A stretch of 64,000 nucleotides of DNA. It comes from Desulfatibacillum aliphaticivorans DSM 15576 (GTDB lineage Bacteria; Desulfobacterota; Desulfobacteria; Desulfobacterales; Desulfatibacillaceae). Positions 34,801-42,575 of this stretch are shown piece by piece (positions within the stretch are counted from its first letter, which is position 1; each line of letters begins with the position of its first letter). The position numbers and the translations under genes are program-made. The stretch is from positions 1 to 64,000 of the forward strand of contig NZ_AUCT01000026.1 of NCBI RefSeq assembly GCF_000429905.1, given 5' to 3'. The notes beneath the pieces were generated by a model. That model was given only the letters and a program-made list of their open reading frames with translations, did not search any database and was not told where the DNA came from.

Positions 34801-35154
34801 GGCGCCGTCCTTCCCGACAACCCCCATCACCTTGGAGACCACGCGGTTTTCCCTAAGCGCGACCATGGCGGCCCATTCCTCCAACGGCATGGGCGATCCG
34901 TCAGGGCGAATTATGTTCCAGTCTTCGGGGTTTATGGACTTGCTTTCATGCTCCTCCTTTAAGATCCCCAAAAGCTCCTCTGCGACGACGTTGGTTTCCA
35001 AAATTCGGCCGTTTTCGTCGGTAATTGTAATGCCGTAGGGAAATTGATGGAACAGGGCCTTATACTTTTGGGCGTCGGCTTTGTACTCTTGCAGTTTTTT
35101 TTCTAACTCGGAGCCTCTGCAAACAAAATTTTCATTCAATTGTCCTTGGGGCAA
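31822..35154 (-). CDS. Hybrid sensor histidine kinase with PocR and multiple PAS domains
   Basis: The 1110-residue protein has no signal peptide or membrane helix. In order: coiled start, two PAS domains (about 30-270), a PocR sensory domain (about 300-480; ASLITTPAGEPITTPSNFTR, CSELIRSTEIGRANCHKSD, CLSGGLWDAGASITVGG), two more PAS domains (about 490-720), HisKA with the phospho-His in GRLAGGVAHDFNNML, HATPase_c (NLCVNARDAID, SDDGKGMDF, GTGLGLAMVYGI), and a receiver with VVEDEP, phospho-Asp in LVITDVIMPNMNG and Lys in FLQKPF. PocR domains bind small hydrophobic ligands such as 1,2-propanediol. The output partner is not nearby. The next upstream gene is a minus-strand GT-C protein 160 bp away. 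Confidence 0.93.
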   Translation of the reverse strand: MPQGQLNENFVCRGSELEKKLQEYKADAQKYKALFHQFPYGITITDENGRILETNVVAEELLGILKEEHESKSINPEDWNIIRPDGSPMPLEEWAAMVALRENRVVSKVMGVVGKDGAVAWFNVAAAPLHLKGYGVVITYHNISDKIQTEKALTDSETRFQMLFENAPLGYQSLDENGCFIQVNQTWLQILGYAREEVIGRPFSDFLHPDWKEHFKENFPRFKAIGEILGVEFYMRKKDGAFILVSFNGKIGKDAKGDFKQTHCILQDITEQKRTQDALEKRLLALTRPMEDPEDVHLQDLFSIKDLQTFQDQFSAAMQVASLITTPAGEPITTPSNFTRLCSELIRSTEIGRANCHKSDSILGAHHQNGPVVRPCLSGGLWDAGASITVGGKHLANWLIGQVRDKTQTEESIRAYARTIGADEEECAKAFWETPSMNVEEFQRIADLLYTFANTLSDMAFQNLQQARFIAERKQAEEAIKRHQSLHSKLVANIGDVIVIIDQEGVNRYKSANIEKHFGWKPEDVLGKSTWDNVHPEDIERSKMFFLDLAREPGKTGVLECRYRRKDGAFRWIEFTGVSLFHDPDINGILGNYHDITERKEAEKSLRESEARFKALHNASFGGIAIHDKGVILDCNHGLSQISGHTVEELIGMDGLLLIAEQSRDMVMGNILAGYEKPYEAMGVRKNGEEFPLRLEARNIPYKGKQVRVVEFRDITESKQAEAEREKLQSQLLQAQKMESVGRLAGGVAHDFNNMLSVIIGHTEMAMDGMNPNNPIFADLSEIFSAAQRSADITRQLLAFARKQTIAPKVLDLNHTVEGMLKMLRRLIGEDIDLVWAPHDNLWAVNMDPTQIDQILANLCVNARDAIDGVGKIVIETRKISITDSPDQNSEARPGDYVVLAVSDDGKGMDFQTQENLFEPFFSTKDVDKGTGLGLAMVYGIVKQNKGFITVQSEVGQGATFKIHLPKHTAPAALAPKKSAESPAAKGHEMILVVEDEPAILNMARLMLEQLGYKILAASSPSQAIQLSKDPPGEIHLVITDVIMPNMNGRELEERLRMMHPNIKTLFMSGYTANVIAQHGVLDKEIRFLQKPFTKKLLATRVREALDGSV

Positions 35155-35316
35155 AATGCAACCTCCGAAGCCCTGCGGCGTCTGTCAAGTCTCTATGCAC
35201 TAGATAGCTATTGATTATTGGGATCCATTTGTACTTTCAAATTGTAGCGGCTTATCCTGATATACCTATTTTCGATGCAACAGGTCAAAATATTTGCCTC
35301 TTTCAATAGTATCGTT

Positions 35317-36507
35317 TTAGGAAGCGGCGCCCTTTAGCGATAAAATGCTTGCATAGGCCAGGGGTAGTGCGGGCAGAAGGTATTTTTCCCACGCCAGGTA
35401 GGAAAAGGGCATGGTCGCATAGAACAAAACCAAAGATAGGTTTATTAGAAAAATGACGTCAAATTTTCTTTCCAGGATGCCGCGGCCCGCCTCCCTGAAA
35501 AAGCCGAGCGCAAGCGGGGCGCCAACCAGAAAGAACAGGAACATCACCGCGTGATAAAACCAACCCGCCGAAGAAACCAGGCAGATCAGGCGATGAAAAA
35601 AGCCCGTGAAAACAAGGCCGAACTGCAAGCCGGAAGGAGACGCTCCGGGTGGGAAAATCCAATACAACACCGACGCCGCCAGGGAAAAGCCCACAATCCA
35701 GGGCTGGTAAATTTCCCTTGCCCGTACAACCAGGAGCGGCAAGACATATACAGCGGTCAGCGATGTGTAGAGGATTGCGAATCTCGGATGAAACCCGGTC
35801 ATGCCGTCAACCCAAGCTGCTTTGGCGGCGTTTTCAGGACACAAACCGCCCCAGACCACGATCATAAGCAGCAGCAGCGGAAAGGTGGAGATTATGGAAG
35901 CCAGGGCCATTTTATAGGCCGCCCATTGGCGGTTGACGACAAGGCGCAGCAGGGCGGCGACCCCCACAGCCAATGGAAAGAAAATAAAAAACTGTCTGCT
36001 GATTAACGCCAGCGCCATGCAGAAGCCGTAAAGCCATGGCTTTTCCTCCTTGGCTGCAATCATGGCGGCGAATAAAAAGGCCAGGGCGGCCATGTCCGTG
36101 TATATCAGAACGGTTAAGGCCATGGTGTAAGGGTTGGCTGCAAACAAAAAAGCCGCCGCCAGGGCCTGCTTTTTGTTTTCAATGACGTTGTACAAAAAAT
36201 AATGAACCAGGCCTAAGGCCGTAAAGCCCAGAAGGAGCGATAAAAAGCGCAGGGCAGGCGCCCCAAAGCCGAACAGCCGCCCCCAAAGGCCGTAAAGAAC
36301 AAAGGGCAGGGGGCCGGAAGTTTCATTATAAGAGGCCAGGCTGTGCAGGGAGATTTCAGCTCCAAACAGCTTAATGGCCTCCAAAAAATGCACTTCGTCA
36401 TGAACCGGTATATGGTAGAAACCGGTCAGTTGCTGCATCAGGGCTATGCCGGACCCGTACGCCAAGGTGGTGATCAGCAAGAATATGGATAATGATCTTA
36501 AATACAT
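35317..36507 (-). CDS. GT-C-type membrane glycosyltransferase (ArnT/PMT-like)
   Basis: The 396-residue protein starts MYLRSLSIFLLI at an ATG with GAGG 6 bp upstream; an ATG four codons earlier is possible. It has about ten transmembrane segments. The first external loop contains VHDEVHFLEAIKLF, where the acidic DE pair takes the catalytic place of ArnT/dolichyl-mannosyltransferase enzymes. It probably moves a sugar from undecaprenyl phosphate to a periplasmic acceptor. It is divergent from a pair of paralogous membrane genes. Confidence 0.72.
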   Translation of the reverse strand: MYLRSLSIFLLITTLAYGSGIALMQQLTGFYHIPVHDEVHFLEAIKLFGAEISLHSLASYNETSGPLPFVLYGLWGRLFGFGAPALRFLSLLLGFTALGLVHYFLYNVIENKKQALAAAFLFAANPYTMALTVLIYTDMAALAFLFAAMIAAKEEKPWLYGFCMALALISRQFFIFFPLAVGVAALLRLVVNRQWAAYKMALASIISTFPLLLLMIVVWGGLCPENAAKAAWVDGMTGFHPRFAILYTSLTAVYVLPLLVVRAREIYQPWIVGFSLAASVLYWIFPPGASPSGLQFGLVFTGFFHRLICLVSSAGWFYHAVMFLFFLVGAPLALGFFREAGRGILERKFDVIFLINLSLVLFYATMPFSYLAWEKYLLPALPLAYASILSLKGAAS

Positions 36508-36714
36508 ACAAGGCCTCATGGCGGCCGGTTTTCAACCCCTGTTTAAACTTTTAGATGGTTTGACTTGCGGTTAATTAAGTTGGGGCAAGGCATTTTTTAT
36601 TCGCTTTTATTCACTACCACAATCAAGAAACAAAATTCAAACTCCAGCAGCGCGCCCGTCCAAAATGAAATTGGCGCTTGTTAACCATTATAAATTCCAT
36701 TAGAATTCCATCCC

Positions 36715-38217
36715 ATGGAGACTAACGCCGCCGCTATGCCGCGTCCGGCCGCCTTGGGGTTGTCCATCCTTTCCGCGGTATTGGTCCTGATAGCGCTTAC
36801 AGACGCCTTTGCAGAACCGGATTTATGGGGATATCTTAATTTCGGACGCATGTTTTTCAACGAGTCCGGATTTCCCTGCAGGGACCTCCTCGCTTATACG
36901 CCGACCCATCCGGATTGGGTGTTTCATGAATGGCTTGCCGGCGTGGTTTTATACCGCCTTTTGGAGGCAACCGGGCCGGCTGGGATTCAGGTTTTGAAAT
37001 ATACTTTGGGCTGCCTGACGGCGCTCCTGCTGTTTTTGGCGTCCAGGCGGCGGGGCGCAACCGTTTTGCATTCCCTGTCCTTTTTTTTAATGGGCGGCGC
37101 TTTTTTTTCCTGGGCTTTTCCGGCCTTCAGGGCCTTATGTTTTACGTATTTTTTTTTCGCCCTCTTAATTTTTGTTTTGGAGACCGCCCGCCTCAATGAA
37201 AACTTCCGCCGGTTGTGGATTTTGCCGCTAATCATGGCGTTTTGGGCCAACCTGCATGGAGGGTTTCCTGCGGGGCTTGGGCTGATAGTTCTGTACGCCG
37301 CCGGCCGTTTTTGGGAGGGCCGGCGTTATTCGCCTTATCTGAAGGTTTTGGCTGTCTGCGCTTTAGCCACGCTAATCAATCCGTACGGCCTGGGCTTGTG
37401 GACGGCGATTGCAGGACATTTGGCCGAGCCCCAGGCCGGCGTCAGGGAATGGGTTTCCGTACCCGGTGCATGGGTTCATTTCGGGCGGTCTTACGACCTG
37501 CTGATTTTTTTGGCCTGTGTCGGCTTTACCGTCGGAATGCTTGTTCTCTCCCGTTTTAAGGACAAGGTGTTTACACTGATTTGTCTGACAACGGCCTTTC
37601 TGGGAATGGTCCATCACAGGCACATGCCGTTCTTGGTTTTGGCTGCAGGCGCCTACGGTCCGTTTCTGCTTCAGGAGGTCTGCTGCGGCGAAAAGCGAAA
37701 AACAAAGGCCAGGGCTTGCGCGATGCTTTTTGTCCTTCTATTCGCCTTGGCCATGGCGGCCTGCAACATAAAGTACTTCGTCCTGAAAACTCCCATTGTT
37801 ATAAAAGGCGGAAATCCCCTGGCGCTCAACACTCCGTGGGAACCCTACGCTCCTGGAACGGACGCCTTGTTTTACCCGGTCCATGCCGTGGATTATTTGG
37901 AGACGGCCGGGTTTTCGGGGAATATTCTGCCCTACGCCACCTGGGGCGGTTATATCAGTTGGCGGCTTTACCCAAGATGCAAGGTGGCCATGGACCTGCG
38001 GTTCGAAACCGTTTACCCCAAAAAGGTGCGCGACGAATACTTCCGGTTTTTGCAGGCCGGCGCGGGCTGGCGCGATTTCCTGGTTCGCTATCCCCATGAC
38101 ATTGTGTTGATATACAGGGGCGGCGCCCTCCACAAAGCCATGTCCAAGGAACCGGGCTGGCGGGAAATTTATAAGGACGCAAACACCGTGATTTTTTCCA
38201 GGAAGGGTGGACGATAG
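36715..38217 (+). CDS. GT-C-like membrane protein, paralogue A
   Basis: The 500-residue product has about ten transmembrane segments. After helix 1 it has AEPDLWGYLNFGRMFF, then TPTHPDWVFHEWLAGVVLY, a FWANLHGGFPAGLGLIVLYAAG helix pair and a C-terminal soluble domain with PYATWGGYISWRLYPRCKVAMDLRFETVYP. These blocks recur in the next gene. The acidic DPDLW motif could act as the catalytic loop of a GT-C fold, but the family has no assigned activity that I recognise. No clear ribosome site precedes the ATG. The stop overlaps the next gene's GTG by one base. Confidence 0.65.
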   Translation: METNAAAMPRPAALGLSILSAVLVLIALTDAFAEPDLWGYLNFGRMFFNESGFPCRDLLAYTPTHPDWVFHEWLAGVVLYRLLEATGPAGIQVLKYTLGCLTALLLFLASRRRGATVLHSLSFFLMGGAFFSWAFPAFRALCFTYFFFALLIFVLETARLNENFRRLWILPLIMAFWANLHGGFPAGLGLIVLYAAGRFWEGRRYSPYLKVLAVCALATLINPYGLGLWTAIAGHLAEPQAGVREWVSVPGAWVHFGRSYDLLIFLACVGFTVGMLVLSRFKDKVFTLICLTTAFLGMVHHRHMPFLVLAAGAYGPFLLQEVCCGEKRKTKARACAMLFVLLFALAMAACNIKYFVLKTPIVIKGGNPLALNTPWEPYAPGTDALFYPVHAVDYLETAGFSGNILPYATWGGYISWRLYPRCKVAMDLRFETVYPKKVRDEYFRFLQAGAGWRDFLVRYPHDIVLIYRGGALHKAMSKEPGWREIYKDANTVIFSRKGGR

Positions 38218-39707
38218 TGCTCAGGTTAATTGAATCAAAAGCAACTGTTTGGGCCGTTTTCATTCTGGTCGCGTTCTCCTATGCCATGGGTTTGATCGTC
38301 TCTCTGGCAGATCCGGATTTATGGGGTTACATGGCCTTTGGCTACACCTTCTGGACGGAACCCGGCTTTCCGTATACGGACCCTTTTTCCTATATGCCCG
38401 TCAATCCTGTATGGATTTACCATGAGTGGCTTACCGGCGTAATTTTTTTCCCTTTGTACGCAGGCATCGGGGAAGAAGCCCTGCAGGCATTAAGATACAT
38501 ATTCGCCTTTTTAACGCTTTTTCTGGCCTACGCCGCGGCGAAAAAGCGAGGCGCACAAACATCTTTGGCTTTGATGGGTCTGTTTTTTCCCGCATTCGCT
38601 ATTTGCACGGGATACGGACCGGTGCGAGCCCAGGGGTTCACCTATTTCTTTTTCGCGCTTACTCTCTATTTGCTGGAGACTTGCCGGCTGAGCCAGCGGT
38701 TCAAGCCTCTTTGGCTTTTCCCTCCTGTAATCCTGCTTTGGTGCAATCTCCACGGAGGCTTTGTCGCAGGACTGGCCGTAATCGGCCTTTATGCAGCGGG
38801 AGAGTTTTTGTCCCGAAAACCCTGGAAGCCCTATTTGTTCATTCTGGCGCCGTGCCTGGCCGCCACTTTGATCAATCCTTACGGTTGGGCCTACTGGCCT
38901 TATTTGATCAAGGCCATTCTAATGCCAAGGCCCGAGATTTATGAGTGGATGTCTATATGGAAAGCTATGTCCATGGGCTTCAAACACCTGTCCATCCCCT
39001 TGTTCATGGGGCTTTTTCCTTTAGCTTTGCTTTTCTGCCTGAAACCTTTGCAAAAAAACTGGTCCGCCGTGCTGGTTCTGGCCGCGGTCAGTTGGATGGC
39101 TTTTTCCCACATGAGGCATATCCCGTTCATGGGGATTGCCATGGCGGCGCTTTTACCTTCCGGGGCCGACTATTTCATAAAGACCAAATCCCGGGAAGCC
39201 TCCATTCTGTTAGGGGCAGCCTTGCTTTCCATGGCCTGCCTGGCCGTGTTGAACGCCAAGGTGGTCCGGGCGCATTTTCAGTATCCGCACGTGTTACGAA
39301 ACCCGTTGTCCATACAAGCGCTGCCCGAAAGCCAGGTATTGCCCGGGCAGATGGCCTACCCGGTGGACGGCGTTGCTTTCCTCAGGGAAAAGGGCTTGCA
39401 CGGCAATATTCTAACGGAATTCGACTGGGGGCAGTTTGTCATGTGGTCCTTGCCGGATTCCAAGGTGTCCATGGACGGGCGGTACGAAACCGTTTATCCG
39501 GACAAGGTCTGCCGGGAGTATTTCGCCTTTGCTTACGGAAGGCCGGGCGCCGGGGAATATTTGACCAAATATCCCCACGAAATGGCGCTGCTAAAAGACC
39601 GGTCCATCACCAGCGCGCAGCTTGCCGCCTCTCCTGACTGGCTTCTCGCGTACAAAGGCGACGGCTGCGTGATTTTTGTGCACAAAGGATTTTTGAAAAG
39701 AGGCTAA
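38217..39707 (+). CDS. GT-C-like membrane protein, paralogue B
   Basis: The 496-residue product has a GTG start that shares a base with the previous stop. It is colinear with its neighbour: ADPDLWGYMAFGYTFW, VNPVWIYHEWLTGVIFF, LWCNLHGGFVAGLAVIGLYAAG, TLINPYGWAYW and the soluble end FDWGQFVMWSLPDSKVSMDGRYETVYP. The two are clearly tandem duplicates that have diverged. The conserved DPDLWGY, HEWL, NLHGG, INPYG and RxETVYP blocks define the family. The role is probably envelope polysaccharide or glycoprotein modification, by inference only. Confidence 0.65.
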   Translation: MLRLIESKATVWAVFILVAFSYAMGLIVSLADPDLWGYMAFGYTFWTEPGFPYTDPFSYMPVNPVWIYHEWLTGVIFFPLYAGIGEEALQALRYIFAFLTLFLAYAAAKKRGAQTSLALMGLFFPAFAICTGYGPVRAQGFTYFFFALTLYLLETCRLSQRFKPLWLFPPVILLWCNLHGGFVAGLAVIGLYAAGEFLSRKPWKPYLFILAPCLAATLINPYGWAYWPYLIKAILMPRPEIYEWMSIWKAMSMGFKHLSIPLFMGLFPLALLFCLKPLQKNWSAVLVLAAVSWMAFSHMRHIPFMGIAMAALLPSGADYFIKTKSREASILLGAALLSMACLAVLNAKVVRAHFQYPHVLRNPLSIQALPESQVLPGQMAYPVDGVAFLREKGLHGNILTEFDWGQFVMWSLPDSKVSMDGRYETVYPDKVCREYFAFAYGRPGAGEYLTKYPHEMALLKDRSITSAQLAASPDWLLAYKGDGCVIFVHKGFLKRG

Positions 39708-39855
39708 CCATTTCAGGTGTTTAATGGAAAATCCCTAAGAAAATAAGTCTCTTCACAACACAAATCATTTTCAGAGAGTTACTTACAACTTGAGGATGTC
39801 CCCATAAATCCCAAGACTTTACAGAATAGTATCATACATAAACAATGGAATTAAG

Positions 39856-40503
39856 CTACCAATTCTTTGGCTTGACTACAATCTTTCCGTCAGAACATTG
39901 GTATGGGTCGGGAAACTGATGTTTTTGATAGGCAGAACTTTTTACCTTAAAAGAGTCTGGAGATAAGCTCTTTAAACTTTCGTTTTTTCTACCGTAGGGG
40001 AAAGCAAAAATAGTTTTCTTGTCAGGGTACAATACGTTTGAAGTTTTTACTGCTGGTGCAATATCCGTATCGCCACTTAATATCACTATCATGCCACATG
40101 AATTGTTTGCATACAATTCCATTAGCTTTACAGCTATGGCAACGTCCGTTTCTTTTTCTTCATGTGTATGCCACGCATGCTTGCAAGATGGACACCTTGC
40201 GTTTTTTCTTTTGAATTCGTGCATTTGGATAATAACACCAGTATCCTCAAAACACTTGATTAACGCCTTGTGTCGCTTCACTACGTCAGGGTCAAAAGGA
40301 ATTCTGTGGCGTGCAAAAGCAGAAAAATAGTAGACATCACCGAGTGTCACCTTTTGGCCTGCCACTTTAGTATAGTGGGGGTGATAGCTAAAAAGCATTT
40401 CTTTTAAGTTCAACCACTTGGTTGAATTGCCAATCTTTTGCTGTGCTTCGCGTGTTGAGTGGTATAGATTGAAACCGTCAACTAGGAAGTTCACTTTTGT
40501 CAT
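39856..40503 (-). CDS. NYN-domain (LabA/DUF88) predicted RNase
   Basis: The 215-residue PIN-like protein has the acidic active-site set of the NYN family: VDGFNLYH at the N-terminus, EKETDVAIAVKLMEL in the middle and VILSGDTDIAPAVK. An inserted CPSC...HxH segment (RCPSCKHAWHTHEEKE) looks like a zinc knuckle. Such proteins are predicted metal-dependent RNases or effectors of mobile or defence loci. It is a lone gene, with low-GC third positions relative to neighbours, and lies between GTCCC-core repeats, suggesting recent acquisition. Confidence 0.85.
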   Translation of the reverse strand: MTKVNFLVDGFNLYHSTREAQQKIGNSTKWLNLKEMLFSYHPHYTKVAGQKVTLGDVYYFSAFARHRIPFDPDVVKRHKALIKCFEDTGVIIQMHEFKRKNARCPSCKHAWHTHEEKETDVAIAVKLMELYANNSCGMIVILSGDTDIAPAVKTSNVLYPDKKTIFAFPYGRKNESLKSLSPDSFKVKSSAYQKHQFPDPYQCSDGKIVVKPKNW

Positions 40504-41045
40504 GCAGTACTCGGCTTGGTTAAATTTTTGCCATTGATGTCCCTAAATGTTCCCCTCCCCCCAAAAAAAAACCCGCCAGGTCGTAACCCAGCGGGGGGCC
40601 AGAAGGCTCCGGGGAGTCCCTCTGGGGATGATAATCTTATATGAATATTATACCCATTTTTTGTCGCATGTCAAGGAAAAATTCCATTTGAATTTCATTC
40701 GTAAGCATGGCGTGTCGTTCCGTCTTAGTAGACAGGTGTTCTGCGGGACGTCCCTGACCGTGTTCTGCGGGACATCCCTGACTAATTGACTAACTATGTA
40801 TCTCATTGAAATCATGTTTTTTTATAGCTTTTGCCAGATTGACTTTCCAATTGAAGCCGTTTTTTTCAATGGGCGGGTCCGGATTAGGGCCTAGCATTCC
40901 ATACTGGAAAGCCCTCCAGGGGAAACGCCGGACTCCTTTTGTAGAGAGCTGTCTAAAGCGTTAGAGGCGACCATTTGAAAAAAGACTAACTGCTTCATCT
41001 TTCAGGAATAGCCGCCAGCATCTTGGATGCAATCCCGAAAGGTGA
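40504..41045. other. Intergenic region with repeats, no gene
   Basis: No credible gene is visible. A hairpin-like GC-rich tract (CCCGC...GCGGGG, about 40571-40595) is followed by an AT-rich patch. The duplicated sequence ACTAACTGC occurs at about 40986 and 41046, near the end of the glycosyltransferase gene. Confidence 0.5.
40736..40783 (+). repeat. 24-bp tandem repeat with GGGACGTCCC-type core
   Basis: GTGTTCTGCGGGACGTCCCT (first 20 of 24 bp) is followed head to tail by a copy with two changes (GGGACATCCC, final C to T). The core GGGACGTCCC is palindromic and related to GTCCC sequences at 23417-23452, about 39793 and about 40537. Confidence 0.7.
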
Positions 41046-42572
41046 CTAACTGCTCTTTCGGATGTCCTTGCTGCCTTTGGGGGGCTCCCACCGGAGGCCG
41101 CCTTTGAAGCCGTAGGCCTTATAAAGATACACCGTGCGGACGAGCTCAGGCTCCGCCTTAAAGGGTTTTTTCCGGTAAAGTTCCAACGGCACGGGAGCGC
41201 TTACGGACTCAAACACCTTGCGCAGCTTTTTCACTTCATTATCGTGGCGGGAAACCCCAATGGCGTCCATGCCCATCAGGTCTTCATCCTTCCACCAATA
41301 ATCGTAGACATTGGGCCGCTTCCATTTGTTGATGGAAACCGTTTCGGGCCGGCCGGGGACGTAAAAAGCCAGTTCGCTGGCTTCCTGGTAGCGGAAGCCA
41401 AAGAGAAAGGTGTTGTCCGGGTCGGGCATTTCAGCCTGCATGGCCGCCGCCTTTTCTCCGATTTCGTCCCAGCCGCCCAGTTCCGTCGCAGGGCGGTCCA
41501 AGTCCGGAGAAAGGGGAAGAATGGGAAAGACAACCTGCACCAAAACCAGGATGGTGAAAGCGTAGGAAATGCCCAGAGTCCATTTCCACAGCCTGGGCTT
41601 GGCGTTGGAGAAAAAGGCCGCAGCCAGCACGCAGGCGCCCAGGTAGGCGGCCCCGGGCCAATTGCCGTAAATCCGGGTATGGAAGGAAAGCAGGGTGAAT
41701 CCGGCGAACATGGGGAAGGAGGTCCAGAATAGCAGGGGAATGATCCACTTGCGCCGGTTGTAATCCCTTTTGATAACGCGGATCCAGGCCCACAAAGCCA
41801 GGATGAAAACCAGGGGCGACAAGAGCGCGGCCTGGCTGCCCATGAGGTCCCCGAAATACTTAAAATGGAGGGTGAAAGACTCGCCGGCGCCTCCGATATA
41901 CGCCACGTGCCTGGCGGAGTTCCAGCCATGGGCTGCGTTCCAATACAGGACCGGAGCAAACATCAGTAAACCGAAGACAACGCCTGCATAAGGCTTGATG
42001 GATGCCAGCCGGCCCCTGTGCTCTTTGGAAAAGATCATGTAGATCAGCAGGCCGGGCCCGAAAATAACCATGGTGAATTTGGACAGCAGCCCGAATCCGA
42101 ACCAAAAGCCCGTGCTCAGCCACTGCTTCCATTCATGATCTTCGCAGGCCCTGGCGCCGTGCCATGTGGCCCCGGCCCATGCCATGGCCTGTAGCCCGTC
42201 GCAGGTGGCTAAAAGGCCGCCTACGTTGAATTCCAATACTCCTTGCGTCAACAAGGCCGCGGCCACGGCCACGCGGCCGGAAAAATACCGTCCCGCCAGG
42301 AGAACCAGATACGCGCTGGCGACGCCCATGGAAAGCACGGAAGGCAGGCGTACGGCGAACTCATTAACGCCGAAGATTTCCGTGCTCAGCCTGATGGCCC
42401 AGCCAAGCAGGGGGGCCTGATCGTGGTATCCCCACGCCAGATGCCGCCCCCACTGCCAGTAATTCGTTTCGTCCGGGGATAATAGAAAGGCCGCGGAATA
42501 CACGAGGCGAAAGATCGTCCACCCCAGTATCCAGGCCAAGGCCAGCCTTGTATACTTTGAATTGTCTTCCAA
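41046..42572 (-). CDS. GT39/ArnT-type membrane glycosyltransferase
   Basis: The 508-residue product is a typical PMT_2-family enzyme: helix 1, then AAFLLSPDETNYWQWGRHLAWGYHDQAPLLGWAI (read in pieces), where the first-loop DE and the HDQAP motif are the donor/catalytic signature. There are about ten further helices (ALLSPLVFILALWAW and others) and a soluble end. It is predicted to glycosylate lipid A-like or other envelope acceptors from polyprenyl-phosphate sugar. The TTG start lies 3 bp after the thrS stop, with GGTGGAG inside thrS as ribosome site, so translation is coupled to thrS. Confidence 0.85.
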   Translation of the reverse strand: MEDNSKYTRLALAWILGWTIFRLVYSAAFLLSPDETNYWQWGRHLAWGYHDQAPLLGWAIRLSTEIFGVNEFAVRLPSVLSMGVASAYLVLLAGRYFSGRVAVAAALLTQGVLEFNVGGLLATCDGLQAMAWAGATWHGARACEDHEWKQWLSTGFWFGFGLLSKFTMVIFGPGLLIYMIFSKEHRGRLASIKPYAGVVFGLLMFAPVLYWNAAHGWNSARHVAYIGGAGESFTLHFKYFGDLMGSQAALLSPLVFILALWAWIRVIKRDYNRRKWIIPLLFWTSFPMFAGFTLLSFHTRIYGNWPGAAYLGACVLAAAFFSNAKPRLWKWTLGISYAFTILVLVQVVFPILPLSPDLDRPATELGGWDEIGEKAAAMQAEMPDPDNTFLFGFRYQEASELAFYVPGRPETVSINKWKRPNVYDYWWKDEDLMGMDAIGVSRHDNEVKKLRKVFESVSAPVPLELYRKKPFKAEPELVRTVYLYKAYGFKGGLRWEPPKGSKDIRKSS

Positions 42573-42575
42573 AAA

